From assembly GCF_023822045.1 (NCBI RefSeq), contig NZ_CP084712.1, forward strand, positions 4,213,001-4,277,000: a stretch of 64,000 bases of DNA, read 5' to 3'. Numbering within the stretch: the stretch's first letter is position 1; each line of letters begins with the position of its first letter. The notes below the pieces were generated by a model. That model saw nothing but the letters and a program-made list of their open reading frames with translations. It was not told where the DNA came from and did not search any database. Below are positions 26,116 through 34,437 of this stretch, piece by piece. The DNA comes from Sphingopyxis sp. USTB-05 (GTDB lineage: Bacteria > Pseudomonadota > Alphaproteobacteria > Sphingomonadales > Sphingomonadaceae). A program made the position numbers and the translations under genes.

Positions 26116-26230
26116 ATATCGCTTTGTTATGAATGACTTAGCTAACGGCCGATAAGCTTTTGTTTACCAGTTTCGTCAATTCCTGAATCCATCGAAGGGG
26201 CACCGAGCGGGCGGTGCGGTGGAGACCAGA

Positions 26231-27304
26231 ATGACTGTGGGGCATAACAATAATCCGGCGCTCGAAGCGCTGATCATCGGCACGAGCGCGGCGGCTTGCC
26301 GGCTGCGCGAGATGATCCGCCGCGTGGCGCGTTCAAACGCCTCGGTGATGCTCTGCGGCCCGTCGGGCTCCGGCAAAGAACTCGTCGCCCGTGCGATCCA
26401 CGACGAAGGCGCTCGTTCGGGCAAAGCCTTTTCCGCGATCAATTGCGGCGCGATCCCCGGCGAACTCATCGAATCCGAATTGTTCGGGCATGAAAAGGGC
26501 AGCTTTACCGGCGCCCATGCCCGCCGCATCGGCCATTTCGAAGCGAGCGAGGGCGGTACGCTCTTCCTCGACGAAATCGGGGACATGCGTTTCGACATGC
26601 AGGTGAAACTGCTCCGCGTGCTTGAAGACCGGACGATCGTCCGCGTTGGCAGCAGCGAGGTTAAGGCCGTCGACGTCCGCGTCATCTCGGCCACCCATCA
26701 GGATCTCGGCGCTGCGATCGCCGATGGCAAATTCCGCGAAGACCTGTTCTTCCGGCTCGGCGTGGTTGTGCTGCAGGTCCCCAGCCTTGCCAGCCGCGCC
26801 GAGGATATTCCGGCGCTCATCCGTCACTTCCAGCGCAACATGACGGCGGAGACCAAGTGCCGCTATGACGATGCCGCTATGGCGCTGCTGATGCAGCACG
26901 CTTGGCCGGGCAACGTCCGCGAACTGCGTAACTTCGTGGAACGCGCCAGTGTTCTCCATGGCGGCGAGACGCTCGGTCTCGAAGATGTCGTCATCCTTCT
27001 GAACCCCACCGCAGCGCTTGCGCCGCGGCAGGCTGTCCCCAGCAGCCCTGCCGCGGTGCAGGCCAGCGCGGAAGACTTTGCCGCCGCGCCCTTCGCTTCG
27101 GCCGCGCCGCAGACGAAGACGCCGGCGCCGGGGCGCCCGATCGACCTCAAGCGTGAGATCGAGACAATCGAACTCGAACAGATCCACGTCGCGCTCGACC
27201 TTGCCGATGGCATCATTTCGGAAGCTGCGCGTCTCCTGACGCTGAAGCGCACGACGCTTATCGAAAAGATGCGCAAATATGGGGTTCACCAGCAGGCTGC
27301 CTGA
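26231..27304 (+). CDS. Sigma-54-dependent activator of flagellar genes (FlbD/FleQ-like)
   Basis: The 357-residue enhancer-binding protein has an AAA+ domain with Walker A GPSGSGKE (43-50), the sigma-54-contacting loop GSFTGA (90-95) and Walker B LFLDEIGD (111-118). It also has a sensor region, HAWPGNVRELRNF, and a C-terminal Fis-type HTH (ISEAARLLTLKRTTLIEKMR). There is no N-terminal receiver domain, only about 20 residues before the AAA+ core, so it is not controlled by phosphorylation in the usual way. ATG 26231 follows GGAG. Being the only such protein here, it should drive the four sigma-54 flagellar promoters. Confidence 0.9.
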   Translation: MTVGHNNNPALEALIIGTSAAACRLREMIRRVARSNASVMLCGPSGSGKELVARAIHDEGARSGKAFSAINCGAIPGELIESELFGHEKGSFTGAHARRIGHFEASEGGTLFLDEIGDMRFDMQVKLLRVLEDRTIVRVGSSEVKAVDVRVISATHQDLGAAIADGKFREDLFFRLGVVVLQVPSLASRAEDIPALIRHFQRNMTAETKCRYDDAAMALLMQHAWPGNVRELRNFVERASVLHGGETLGLEDVVILLNPTAALAPRQAVPSSPAAVQASAEDFAAAPFASAAPQTKTPAPGRPIDLKREIETIELEQIHVALDLADGIISEAARLLTLKRTTLIEKMRKYGVHQQAA

Positions 27305-27432
27305 CCGGCCTTGCGATACGAGTTTCAGCACCCGCTGGAAAAGGGAGCTCTGGTCCGCTCCCGCACCACCCGGCCGCCCGTCCCCACCTTGGGCGGCCGG
27401 GTAACCAGCGGGCTCGCAAGCCCACAAACGGC

Positions 27433-27470
27433 AACGGCCCGCTCTTTCATTAGAAAGGGCGGGCCGTTTT
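27433..27470. terminator. Terminator between the sigma-54 activator and fliS
   Basis: The outer 10-bp stem AACGGCCCGC / GCGGGCCGTT encloses a CTTTC / GAAAG pair and is followed by TTTT. It lies between two convergent genes and may serve both, although the plus-strand tail is stronger. Confidence 0.8.
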
Positions 27471-27493
27471 GCCGTCGGCTGATCGGGTCGGTG

Positions 27494-27883
27494 TCAGCGG
27501 AGCTGGCGCCAAGCGGCACTGATCGTCAGAATTCCTTCGAGCAGCTCGGCCAGCCCCTCGGCGCTGTTCGCCGCCACGGCATCATCAAGCTTGCGTCGCA
27601 TGCTGCGATAGACGCGCGATAGAGCCGTCGCGACATCGCCGCCTTTGTCACGGTCGAGATTGACGTCGAGGCCGATCAGGATTGCACGGGCGCGATGCGC
27701 CGGCTCGGTCGCCGAAATACGCTGCCCCTGGCGTACCATCGCCCCGAGCACGCCGACGGCGGTCTCCAACTCGTCATAGAGCATGGTGACGAGTTCGACG
27801 GGGTCGGCGGCCGCGGCGCGACTTTCGTTCTGCAATCGGCGGTAAAGCCCGGTCGCCCGGACGGTTGAGGCTGTAGCGGTCAC
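27494..27883 (-). CDS. fliS: Flagellin chaperone FliS
   Basis: The 129-residue helical protein has family features RRLQNESRAAAADPVELVTM, LYDELETAVGVL and the later VYRSMRRKLDDAVAANSAEG region. It binds flagellin to prevent polymerisation in the cytoplasm. The start is GTG 27883, with AAAGG eight bases upstream. It follows fliD by 11 bp and shares its sigma-28 promoter. Confidence 0.9.
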   Translation of the reverse strand: MTATASTVRATGLYRRLQNESRAAAADPVELVTMLYDELETAVGVLGAMVRQGQRISATEPAHRARAILIGLDVNLDRDKGGDVATALSRVYRSMRRKLDDAVAANSAEGLAELLEGILTISAAWRQLR

Positions 27884-27894
27884 GTCGGAGGCCT

Positions 27895-29265
27895 TTAGTC
27901 GTTACCCTGGTTCGACCAGAGCTTGATCTGTTGTTCGAGATAGGATTGCGTGGCCTTGAATGCCGCAAGCTTGGCTTCGAGCGTGCCATATTGCTTCTCG
28001 AGCCTTTTTTTGTACGCGGACTCGCGTTCCTCGATCTTTTCGAGCTGGTCGGCGAGATTTTCCTTCTTGGCATCGAGCGATTTCGACACGCGGTCAATCG
28101 CGCCGTTGGTTCCGACTGCCTTGTCCCGGATCGCATCGAGCGCAAAGGCGATGCCCGGATCGGTGGTTTCGGTGTGCGTTGCATCGCGGCGCGGATTGAA
28201 CAGCGCCTCGACCGCCCCCGCGTCGCTGGCGAGCACCTTGTCGAGCTTGGCGTTGTCGACGGAGAGCAGGCCCTCTTTCGTCGTCGAAATGCCGATATCC
28301 GACAGTTTGTTAATCGTGCCGTGGCTTGACAGCACCTTATTGACGAGGCTGCCGAGTTCGCGTTCGAGTTCGCGGAGCGAAGACCCGGCGCCCGAGATAT
28401 TCGAGGCTGCGACCAAGCTTTTCTTGAGCTGGTTATAGACCGAGACGAAATCGCCGACGGTCTGCTTGATCATGTCGAGCGGCCGGCTCGCGCCGATGTC
28501 GACGCCCTGTCCGGGGGCTGCCTTTTTCAGCGTCAGCGACATGCCCGGAACGACATCGTCGATGATATTGCTCGCGCGGCTGAATGCCACTCCGTCGATC
28601 GTGAATTCAGCGTTCGCCGCAGTCTGGCCGACGGTCATGCCGCCGCTGGTCGAGAAGGCGGCGAGTCCCGGATCGGCACCCGCGTCGGCGGTAAGCGTAA
28701 AGGCGCCGACGTCGCCCGTCGGGCCTTTCAGGATCAGGCGCTGGCCGCCTTCGTCGGCGATGATCGACGCCGTGACGCCGGCTCCGCTCGCGTTGATAGC
28801 ATTGGCCAGCCCGTCGAGGCTGTTGTTCGTCGCGTCAATGGTGATCGTCTTGGCGACGCCTCCGACGGTCAGCGTCATCGTCCCCGCGCCGATCGCGGCA
28901 GTGCGGTCGGCGACGACGCCCGAATAATTGGTCTGCGCACGCGCGAGCTGGTTCACCACGACGGTCGCGGCAAAGCTGTCGGCGGAAAGGCCGGCGCGAC
29001 TGGTGGCGCTGAGCACGCTTTCGTCAGAAACCGTCGGCGTGCTGCGGAGCGTGCCGTCGCTGACCATCTGGCCCAGCGAATTGGCAAACCCGTCGAGGTC
29101 CGACCGCGCCTGCGCAAGCGCGCTGATGCGCGTTTGATTCGCCTGCGTCAGTTCGGTCATGCGCTTAATCTTGGGATCGCGCGACGCATTCGACAGGTCG
29201 GTGACAAGCTGTTTGACGTCGAGGCCGGACCCGAAGCCCAGGCTGTTGGCAATTGAACTGACCAT
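27895..29265 (-). CDS. fliD: Filament cap protein FliD (HAP2)
   Basis: The 456-residue capping protein has the N-terminal coiled coil SSIANSLGFGSGLDVKQLVT, a FliD N domain, and a C-terminal domain ending in long helices (VSKSLDAKKENLADQLEKIE, then ERESAYKKRLEKQYGTLEAK). The start MVSSIANSLG at 29265 is chosen because the sigma-28 -10 box lies at 29287-29294; an in-frame GTG at 29283 would be too close. The length is typical. Confidence 0.95.
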   Translation of the reverse strand: MVSSIANSLGFGSGLDVKQLVTDLSNASRDPKIKRMTELTQANQTRISALAQARSDLDGFANSLGQMVSDGTLRSTPTVSDESVLSATSRAGLSADSFAATVVVNQLARAQTNYSGVVADRTAAIGAGTMTLTVGGVAKTITIDATNNSLDGLANAINASGAGVTASIIADEGGQRLILKGPTGDVGAFTLTADAGADPGLAAFSTSGGMTVGQTAANAEFTIDGVAFSRASNIIDDVVPGMSLTLKKAAPGQGVDIGASRPLDMIKQTVGDFVSVYNQLKKSLVAASNISGAGSSLRELERELGSLVNKVLSSHGTINKLSDIGISTTKEGLLSVDNAKLDKVLASDAGAVEALFNPRRDATHTETTDPGIAFALDAIRDKAVGTNGAIDRVSKSLDAKKENLADQLEKIEERESAYKKRLEKQYGTLEAKLAAFKATQSYLEQQIKLWSNQGND

Positions 29266-29286
29266 GGCAAATATCCTTCGCACTCC

Positions 29287-29313
29287 TTAACGGCGGTGCG
29301 CGGGGAAGATTAA
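29287..29313 (-). promoter_or_regulatory. Sigma-28 promoter of fliD-fliS
   Basis: On the minus strand TTAA (overlapping the flhB stop codon), 15 bases and GCCGTTAA occur in order. The -10 box differs from GCCGATAA at one position. Confidence 0.75.
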
Positions 29314-30449
29314 GCCTGTCGGCGACCCTCGGGATCGAAACGATGCGACGGCGGGATATCGACCGCGGGCTGCGTGAGCCCTTCGGCGGCGGCGCGCTCA
29401 AGCTGGAACACGAAGGCGAGCACGGTCGCAACCGCGACGAAGAGTTCCTCGGGAATCACGCGGCCAGCGCGTGCGGTAAAATAGATAGCACGCGTGAGCT
29501 GGGGATATTCGAGCATCGGGACGCCGGCGGTTCTTGCGAGCTCGCGGATCGACAGCGCGACATCCCCGCGCCCGCGTGCGACGACGACCGGGGCCGCGTC
29601 GTCCCCTGGGCGATAGCGCAGCGCGACAGAGAAATGCGTCGGGTTGGTCAGGACGACGGTCGCCTCCGACACCGCCTTGCGCGCCGACCCGCTCAAAATC
29701 TCATGCGCCCGCTGGCGCTGTGCCTGCTTGAGTTCGGGCGCGCCATCGGACTGGCGCATCTCCTCCTTGATCTCCTGCTTGCTCATCATCAGCCGCTTGT
29801 TGCGCTGGAACCATTGCACCGGCACGTCGATCAGCGCGATGACAACAAGGCCGCCCGCGAGGGTCAGCATCGCATGGCCGATCGCCTTTCCAGCGAGGCC
29901 GATCGCGGCCATCAGGTCGGCCTGCGCCATCGACATGATCGCGGGCAGGCTGTTCTGGACCAACCAGTAACCGATCGTACCGAGCAGGAGCACTTTCGCC
30001 AGCGCCTTGCCGAGCTCGGTCGCGCCCTGCATCCCGAACATGCGTTTTAGGCCGCTCATCGGGTTCATCCGGTTGCCCTTGAAACCCAGGGCTTTGCCGC
30101 GCCAACCCATCGAGCCGAGCATCGCCGGACCCGCGACCGCGGCGCCCAGCGCGAGCGCGAACAGGCTTGCCAGCGGCAGCAATATCTCGACTCCGTTGCG
30201 CATCAGCGCTTCGCCGGGAGCGAAGTCGGCGACGTCGGCGGCTGTCAGCGTCAGCCCGCGACGGACGAGGTCGCTCGCCGACTGGACGAACCAGCCGCCG
30301 GCGGCGACGATCCAACCCGCGGCGGCGAGCATCATCAGCGCGGTCGCCAGCTCGCGCGACATCAGCACATCGCCTTCGCGGGCCGAATCGGTGAGCTTCT
30401 TTGCCGTCGGCTGTTCGGTCTTCTGGTCCTTGTCGCTGCCTTCCGCCAT
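29310..30449 (-). CDS. flhB: Flagellar export switch protein FlhB
   Basis: The 379-residue membrane protein sets the switch from hook to filament export. Four hydrophobic helices lie between residues 35 and 215. The cytoplasmic domain carries the autocleavage motif NPTH at 269-272 (VVLTNPTHFSVALRYRPGD). It is the last gene of the long fliE operon, three bases after fliR. Confidence 0.96.
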   Translation of the reverse strand: MAEGSDKDQKTEQPTAKKLTDSAREGDVLMSRELATALMMLAAAGWIVAAGGWFVQSASDLVRRGLTLTAADVADFAPGEALMRNGVEILLPLASLFALALGAAVAGPAMLGSMGWRGKALGFKGNRMNPMSGLKRMFGMQGATELGKALAKVLLLGTIGYWLVQNSLPAIMSMAQADLMAAIGLAGKAIGHAMLTLAGGLVVIALIDVPVQWFQRNKRLMMSKQEIKEEMRQSDGAPELKQAQRQRAHEILSGSARKAVSEATVVLTNPTHFSVALRYRPGDDAAPVVVARGRGDVALSIRELARTAGVPMLEYPQLTRAIYFTARAGRVIPEELFVAVATVLAFVFQLERAAAEGLTQPAVDIPPSHRFDPEGRRQA

Positions 30450-30452
30450 CGA

Positions 30453-31232
30453 TCAGATCCCCGCCACCATTCGTGCGGCGTCGAGAGCGTCGGACAGGAT
30501 ATGCGCGACCGCCTCAGCCATCGCCGGCGTCGCTACCCCAAGAAGGACGATCCCCGCGAGCAATGTCGCGGGAATGCCGACCGCGAACAGGTTGAGTGCG
30601 GGTGCTGAGCGGCCGATCACGCCCATGATGATCTGGACCAGGATCAGCACGAATCCGACCGGCATGGCGATGGTCAGGCCCGCCGCGAACATCAGGCTGC
30701 CGAAGCGGATGACGCCGCCGATCGCGTCCCACGACGGGAAGGCATTGCCGGGGGGCAGCGCAGTATAGCTGCTCACCACGATGTCGATCAGCAAGAGATG
30801 GCCGTCGGCGGCGAGGAACAGCGCGGTCGCCATCATTGATAGGAACTGGCCGATCGCCGAACTTGACGCGCCGCTAAGCGGATCGACCATCGACGCGAAG
30901 CCAAGCCCCATCGCGTTGCTGATCACTTCGCCCGCGAGCAGCGCGGCGGCAAGACCCATCTGGAGTACGAAACCGATCGCCAGCCCGATCACGACCTCTC
31001 CGATGACGAAGAAGAAGCCCGGTACCGAGACGATACCCTCGGGCGGTAGCGCCATGCCCGATGCCGCAACCGCCGGCACGCCGACCGCGAGTGCGATCAC
31101 CAGCCGCAACTGCACCGGCACGCTCGTCGCGCCGAACACCGGTGCGGCGATGAACGCCGCGCCGGGACGAATCATCCCCAGCATCCACAGCTGAAGCATC
31201 GCCTCGATGTTCGGGATGTCGGCGGGATTCAT
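30453..31232 (-). CDS. fliR: Flagellar export gate protein FliR
   Basis: The 259-residue polytopic membrane protein of the export gate has about six hydrophobic segments, including FFFVIGEVVIGLAIGFVLQM and AGLTIAMPVGFVLILVQIIM. Family residues MIRPGAAFIAAPVFG lie near the N-terminus. It sits 7 bp after fliQ. Confidence 0.95.
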   Translation of the reverse strand: MNPADIPNIEAMLQLWMLGMIRPGAAFIAAPVFGATSVPVQLRLVIALAVGVPAVAASGMALPPEGIVSVPGFFFVIGEVVIGLAIGFVLQMGLAAALLAGEVISNAMGLGFASMVDPLSGASSSAIGQFLSMMATALFLAADGHLLLIDIVVSSYTALPPGNAFPSWDAIGGVIRFGSLMFAAGLTIAMPVGFVLILVQIIMGVIGRSAPALNLFAVGIPATLLAGIVLLGVATPAMAEAVAHILSDALDAARMVAGI

Positions 31233-31239
31233 CCCTGGA

Positions 31240-31509
31240 TTACTTCACCAGGCTGGGGATCTGCGCGAAGATTTCGCGGGTGAAATCGGTGAGCAGAACA
31301 AGGATGCTGCCGCCGAAAATAGCGAGGCAGATCGCCGCGACGATCAGCTTGGGTACAAAGGTCAGCGTCTGTTCGTTGATCGATGTCGCAGCCTGTACCA
31401 TGCCGAGCAGCACGCCGATGACGAGCACCGGCAGCAGCAGCGGCGCCGAGGCGAGCGCGAGAATCCACAGCGACTGCTGTGCCACCCCAATGAAATAGTC
31501 AGCCTCCAC
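31240..31509 (-). CDS. fliQ: Flagellar export gate protein FliQ
   Basis: The 89-residue protein has two membrane helices (LWILALASAPLLLPVLVIGV and LIVAAICLAIFGGSILVLLT) separated by the conserved loop QAATSINEQTLTFVPK. Size and order (fliP-fliQ-fliR) are standard. Confidence 0.96.
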   Translation of the reverse strand: MEADYFIGVAQQSLWILALASAPLLLPVLVIGVLLGMVQAATSINEQTLTFVPKLIVAAICLAIFGGSILVLLTDFTREIFAQIPSLVK

Positions 31510-31513
31510 GCCG

Positions 31514-32284
31514 CTAACTCACAAAAGAGGAAGCGAGCGATCCCATCGTCAGCGCCCAGCCGTCGACGAGAACGAAGAGCAGCAGCTTGAACGGCATCGA
31601 GATGATCGTCGGTGACAACATCATCATACCCAAGGACATCAGCGCCGAGGCGACGATCAGGTCGATGACGAGGAAGGGCAGGAAGATCAGGAAGCCGATC
31701 TGGAACGCGGTCTTGAGCTCGCTGGTAACGAACGCCGGCAGCAAGATCGAGAAAGGCACGTCCTTCGGGCTCGCATAGGTCGGCGCTTTCGCGATTTTGG
31801 CGAACATCATCAAGTCGGTCTTGCGCGTCTGCTTCATCATGAAACCGTGGAGCGCGGTGCCCGAGCGCGACACAGCCTCGCCGATGTCGATCTGTTCCTG
31901 GCCATAAGGCTCGATCGCGACGCGGTTCACTTCGCTGATCACGGGTTGCATCACGAATAGCGAGAGAAAGAGGCTGAGGCCCACCAGTACCTGATTCGGC
32001 GGCGTTTGCTGTAGCCCGAGCGCGTGGCGCAGAATCGACAGCACGATGATGATGCGTGTAAAGCTGGTCATCATGAGCAGCAGCGACGGCAGCACCGTCA
32101 ACAGGCTCATCAGGACTAGGATCTGGAGCGACAGGCTCAGCGGCCGACCGTCGCCGCCGATTTCGCTCACCGCGCGATTGAGGCCGTCCGCCGCCTGCGC
32201 CCAGGCAGCAGGCGCCGCACAAAGCAGCGCGGCGCCGCCCGCGAGTGCGGCGGCGCGCAGCCAGAAGCGGCGATCAGTCCGCAT
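31514..32284 (-). CDS. fliP: Flagellar export gate protein FliP
   Basis: The 256-residue protein has a cleavable signal peptide and four membrane helices. The conserved segments are MTSFTRIIIVLSILRHALGL, QTPPNQVLVGLSLFLSLFVM, and LPAFVTSELKTAFQIGFLIF, then MMLSPTIISMPFKLLLFVLV. It overlaps fliO by 11 bp. Confidence 0.97.
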   Translation of the reverse strand: MRTDRRFWLRAAALAGGAALLCAAPAAWAQAADGLNRAVSEIGGDGRPLSLSLQILVLMSLLTVLPSLLLMMTSFTRIIIVLSILRHALGLQQTPPNQVLVGLSLFLSLFVMQPVISEVNRVAIEPYGQEQIDIGEAVSRSGTALHGFMMKQTRKTDLMMFAKIAKAPTYASPKDVPFSILLPAFVTSELKTAFQIGFLIFLPFLVIDLIVASALMSLGMMMLSPTIISMPFKLLLFVLVDGWALTMGSLASSFVS

Positions 32285-32552
32285 GGAAATCGCCCTGGCT
32301 GTCGTCGGCGATGCGGGTAATCCCGTTACGCGAAACCGCGATCAACACGCGTTGTCCCGCGAATTCGACCACCGCGAGCTTCGATCCCGGGCCGAGCGGA
32401 AGCACGTCGATCATTTCGACTGCGCGCGTCTTTGTGGCGCCGCCGACGAGCGGTACGCCCATCTGGACGCGCTTCCACAGCCACAGGCTGCCCCACGCCA
32501 TGCCGCCGACGAGCGGCAGCAGGATGAGCAGGCGGAGGATATATTCGAACAT
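32274..32552 (-). CDS. fliO: Flagellar export assembly factor FliO
   Basis: The 92-residue protein has a single N-terminal membrane helix (FEYILRLLILLPLVGGMAWG) and a small cytoplasmic part (EMIDVLPLGPGSKLAVVEFA, then GQRVLIAVSRNGITRI). This pattern fits FliO, which helps FliP assemble. Its position between fliN and fliP confirms it, because the sequence itself is poorly conserved. Confidence 0.88.
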   Translation of the reverse strand: MFEYILRLLILLPLVGGMAWGSLWLWKRVQMGVPLVGGATKTRAVEMIDVLPLGPGSKLAVVEFAGQRVLIAVSRNGITRIADDSQGDFHAD

Positions 32553-32884
32553 CAGCCTCTCCGCTCGAAACCTTCGAGGCCGCGTGCGGGCGCGACGACT
32601 TCGGCAACCTGAATGCCATAGCGGCCGTCGACGCTGACGATCTCACCCTTCGCGATGAGGGTGCCGTTGGCGTAGATGTCGAGGAGGTCGGTCGCGGCGC
32701 GGTCGAGTTCGATCACGCTGCCCTCGTCGATCGCAAGCAGTTCGGAAAGCGTCATCGACGTCGATCCAACCTCGACCGACACGCGCAGCGAGACGCCGGC
32801 AAGCAGGTCGAAATTGGGCGCGGCAGCAATGCTCTTGTCGCGCCGGTCGGCGCGCGCCTTCGGGGCGTCGCTGATATCAGTCAT
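32552..32884 (-). CDS. fliN: Flagellar C-ring protein FliN
   Basis: The 110-residue SpoA-domain protein contains VSLRVSVEVGSTSMTLSELL, then AIDEGSVIELDRAATDLLDI, then YANGTLIAKGEIVSVDGRYG, which is almost the FliN consensus. It forms the base of the switch ring with FliM, which it overlaps by 8 bp. Confidence 0.96.
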   Translation of the reverse strand: MTDISDAPKARADRRDKSIAAAPNFDLLAGVSLRVSVEVGSTSMTLSELLAIDEGSVIELDRAATDLLDIYANGTLIAKGEIVSVDGRYGIQVAEVVAPARGLEGFERRG

Positions 32885-33815
32885 TGTCCGGTCCTTTTTC
32901 GATATGGTCTATCATGATCGCGGCATTGCCATTGGCTTCGCCGATGCTGCCGAGCGCGAAGCTGCGTCCGGCGACGGTCACCGGCACATGGCGCGGCATG
33001 GTAAGCGGGATGATGTCGCCGACCTCGAGCGCGAGCAACTTGACGAGGCTGATCTCTGGACGTGCGAGCACCGAGCGGACCGGCATGCGCACGTCGCGCA
33101 GCGCCTTGTCGAGCGCGCCCGCCCAAACAGGGTCGCCGCCGCCATTCGCCTGCATGTCGGGAAGCAGTTCGTCGCCTGCGATCCCCCGCAGCGCGGCGAC
33201 GGGATAGGCGCACATGATCGTCCGTCCCTCGAACGGCGCGCCGCGCAGCGTGAAGCGCTGGACGAACAATTCATCGTCGGCGCGTACTGCGGCGAGCTTT
33301 GCGGGGTCGGCGGTGACGCAATCAAGTTCGGGTTCGATCGCAAGCTTGCCGCGCCATGCGGCGGCAAGTTGCAAACCGATGTCACGGCCGAGACGTGCTG
33401 CGAAGCGATCCTCGGCGTCGGTCAGTTCCTCGCGCTCGGCGGCGAGCTGGCCGCGACCTCCGTAGAAGATGTCGACCAGCTGGAGCAGCAGCGAGCGCGA
33501 CCCTGCGAGCAGCACCGGGCCCTTGAGCGGCGGTGCATGATAGCGCCAGAAAATGGCGGGGGCCGCGGACGCGCTCCACTCGGCAAAGCTCATCTGTTCG
33601 GCGCCCGACCGTTCGACCTGGATCGCCGGCGCGCCGAGCGCGCGGACGAGATCGCGCAAGCTGCGCGCAAACTGGTTCGCCACGCTCTCAAGCGCGGGGA
33701 AGGCATAGCCGTCCGCTGCTCTGCGCAGCAGCAGCGACTCTTTGGTGTCCGCAGGTGCGGCCGCAGCTGCGGCCGGTGCCTTCACGGCTTTGACGGTTTT
33801 GGTGCTGGTGGTCAC
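32877..33815 (-). CDS. fliM: Flagellar switch protein FliM lacking the CheY-binding peptide
   Basis: The 312-residue C-ring protein starts at GTG 33815 in a GTGA overlap with fliL. The middle domain is recognisable by ILLQLVDIFYGGRG-type sequence (LLLQLVDIFYGGRGQLA) and the C-terminal SpoA domain by EISLVKLLALEVGDIIPLTM. The N-terminus (MTTSTKTVKAVKAPAAAAAA, then PADTKESLLL) has no EIDALL-type motif, the segment that binds phosphorylated CheY. The switch may respond differently to signals or not be CheY-controlled. Confidence 0.92.
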   Translation of the reverse strand: MTTSTKTVKAVKAPAAAAAAPADTKESLLLRRAADGYAFPALESVANQFARSLRDLVRALGAPAIQVERSGAEQMSFAEWSASAAPAIFWRYHAPPLKGPVLLAGSRSLLLQLVDIFYGGRGQLAAEREELTDAEDRFAARLGRDIGLQLAAAWRGKLAIEPELDCVTADPAKLAAVRADDELFVQRFTLRGAPFEGRTIMCAYPVAALRGIAGDELLPDMQANGGGDPVWAGALDKALRDVRMPVRSVLARPEISLVKLLALEVGDIIPLTMPRHVPVTVAGRSFALGSIGEANGNAAIMIDHIEKGPDND

Positions 33816-34420
33816 TGAATCACCAGGCTTGTGAAATAGACATTGTCGATACCCCCGAAACCTTCCTTTTCACGCAGCACATCGTTGATTGCGGCGGTCA
33901 ACTGACGTTGAAGCCGCTGTTTCCCCTGTGATGTGGAGAGCAGAGCCGGATCCTGTTCGGCGAGCACCATTAGCACGACCGAACGAATTGGCACGGCCTG
34001 CCGTTTGATATTATTGATAACCTTGCCGTCATAGAAGGTCGAAAGGCTGATACCGATCTGCAGGAAGCCTGAACCGTCGGCAAGGTTCGTCGTGAAGCTG
34101 TCGGTGATCGGATAATAGGTGATCTCATATTTCTTGGGATCGACCTTGAACTTGTCGTTCGGGACCGACACGGTGCCGACCTTCGGCGGCGCTTCCTTTT
34201 CCTCGCCTTCGGCACCGGCCGCTTCGGCCTCGCCTTCGCTGCGCACGACAAGCTTGGGAAAATGATCCTCAGGCTTCGCCTCATGTGCGGAGAGCGCGCC
34301 GAAATAGATGCCGGCACCCGCGCCCGCGCCGATCAGCGCGATGGCGGCGATGCCGATGAACAGCAGCTTCTTGAACTTGCCCTTTTTCTTGGGGGCGCCT
34401 TCGACATTATCCTTGGCCAT
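33812..34420 (-). CDS. fliL: Flagellar stator-associated protein FliL
   Basis: The 202-residue protein has one N-terminal membrane helix (KLLFIGIAAIALIGAGAGAG), an acidic periplasmic linker and a C-terminal stomatin-like FliL domain (GFLQIGISLSTFYDGKVINN, then DVLREKEGFGGIDNVYFTSL). It overlaps fliM by 4 bp. Its role is support of the MotAB stator. Confidence 0.93.
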   Translation of the reverse strand: MAKDNVEGAPKKKGKFKKLLFIGIAAIALIGAGAGAGIYFGALSAHEAKPEDHFPKLVVRSEGEAEAAGAEGEEKEAPPKVGTVSVPNDKFKVDPKKYEITYYPITDSFTTNLADGSGFLQIGISLSTFYDGKVINNIKRQAVPIRSVVLMVLAEQDPALLSTSQGKQRLQRQLTAAINDVLREKEGFGGIDNVYFTSLVIQ

Positions 34421-34437
34421 GGTGGGACCCTTTCTGA

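Noticed and set aside
26129..26155. Sigma-28 promoter for the sigma-54 activator
   Set aside because: The -10 GCCGATAA is perfect, but the sequence 15 bases upstream is ATGA and does not match the -35 seen at the other four promoters. I report it only inside the repeat finding.
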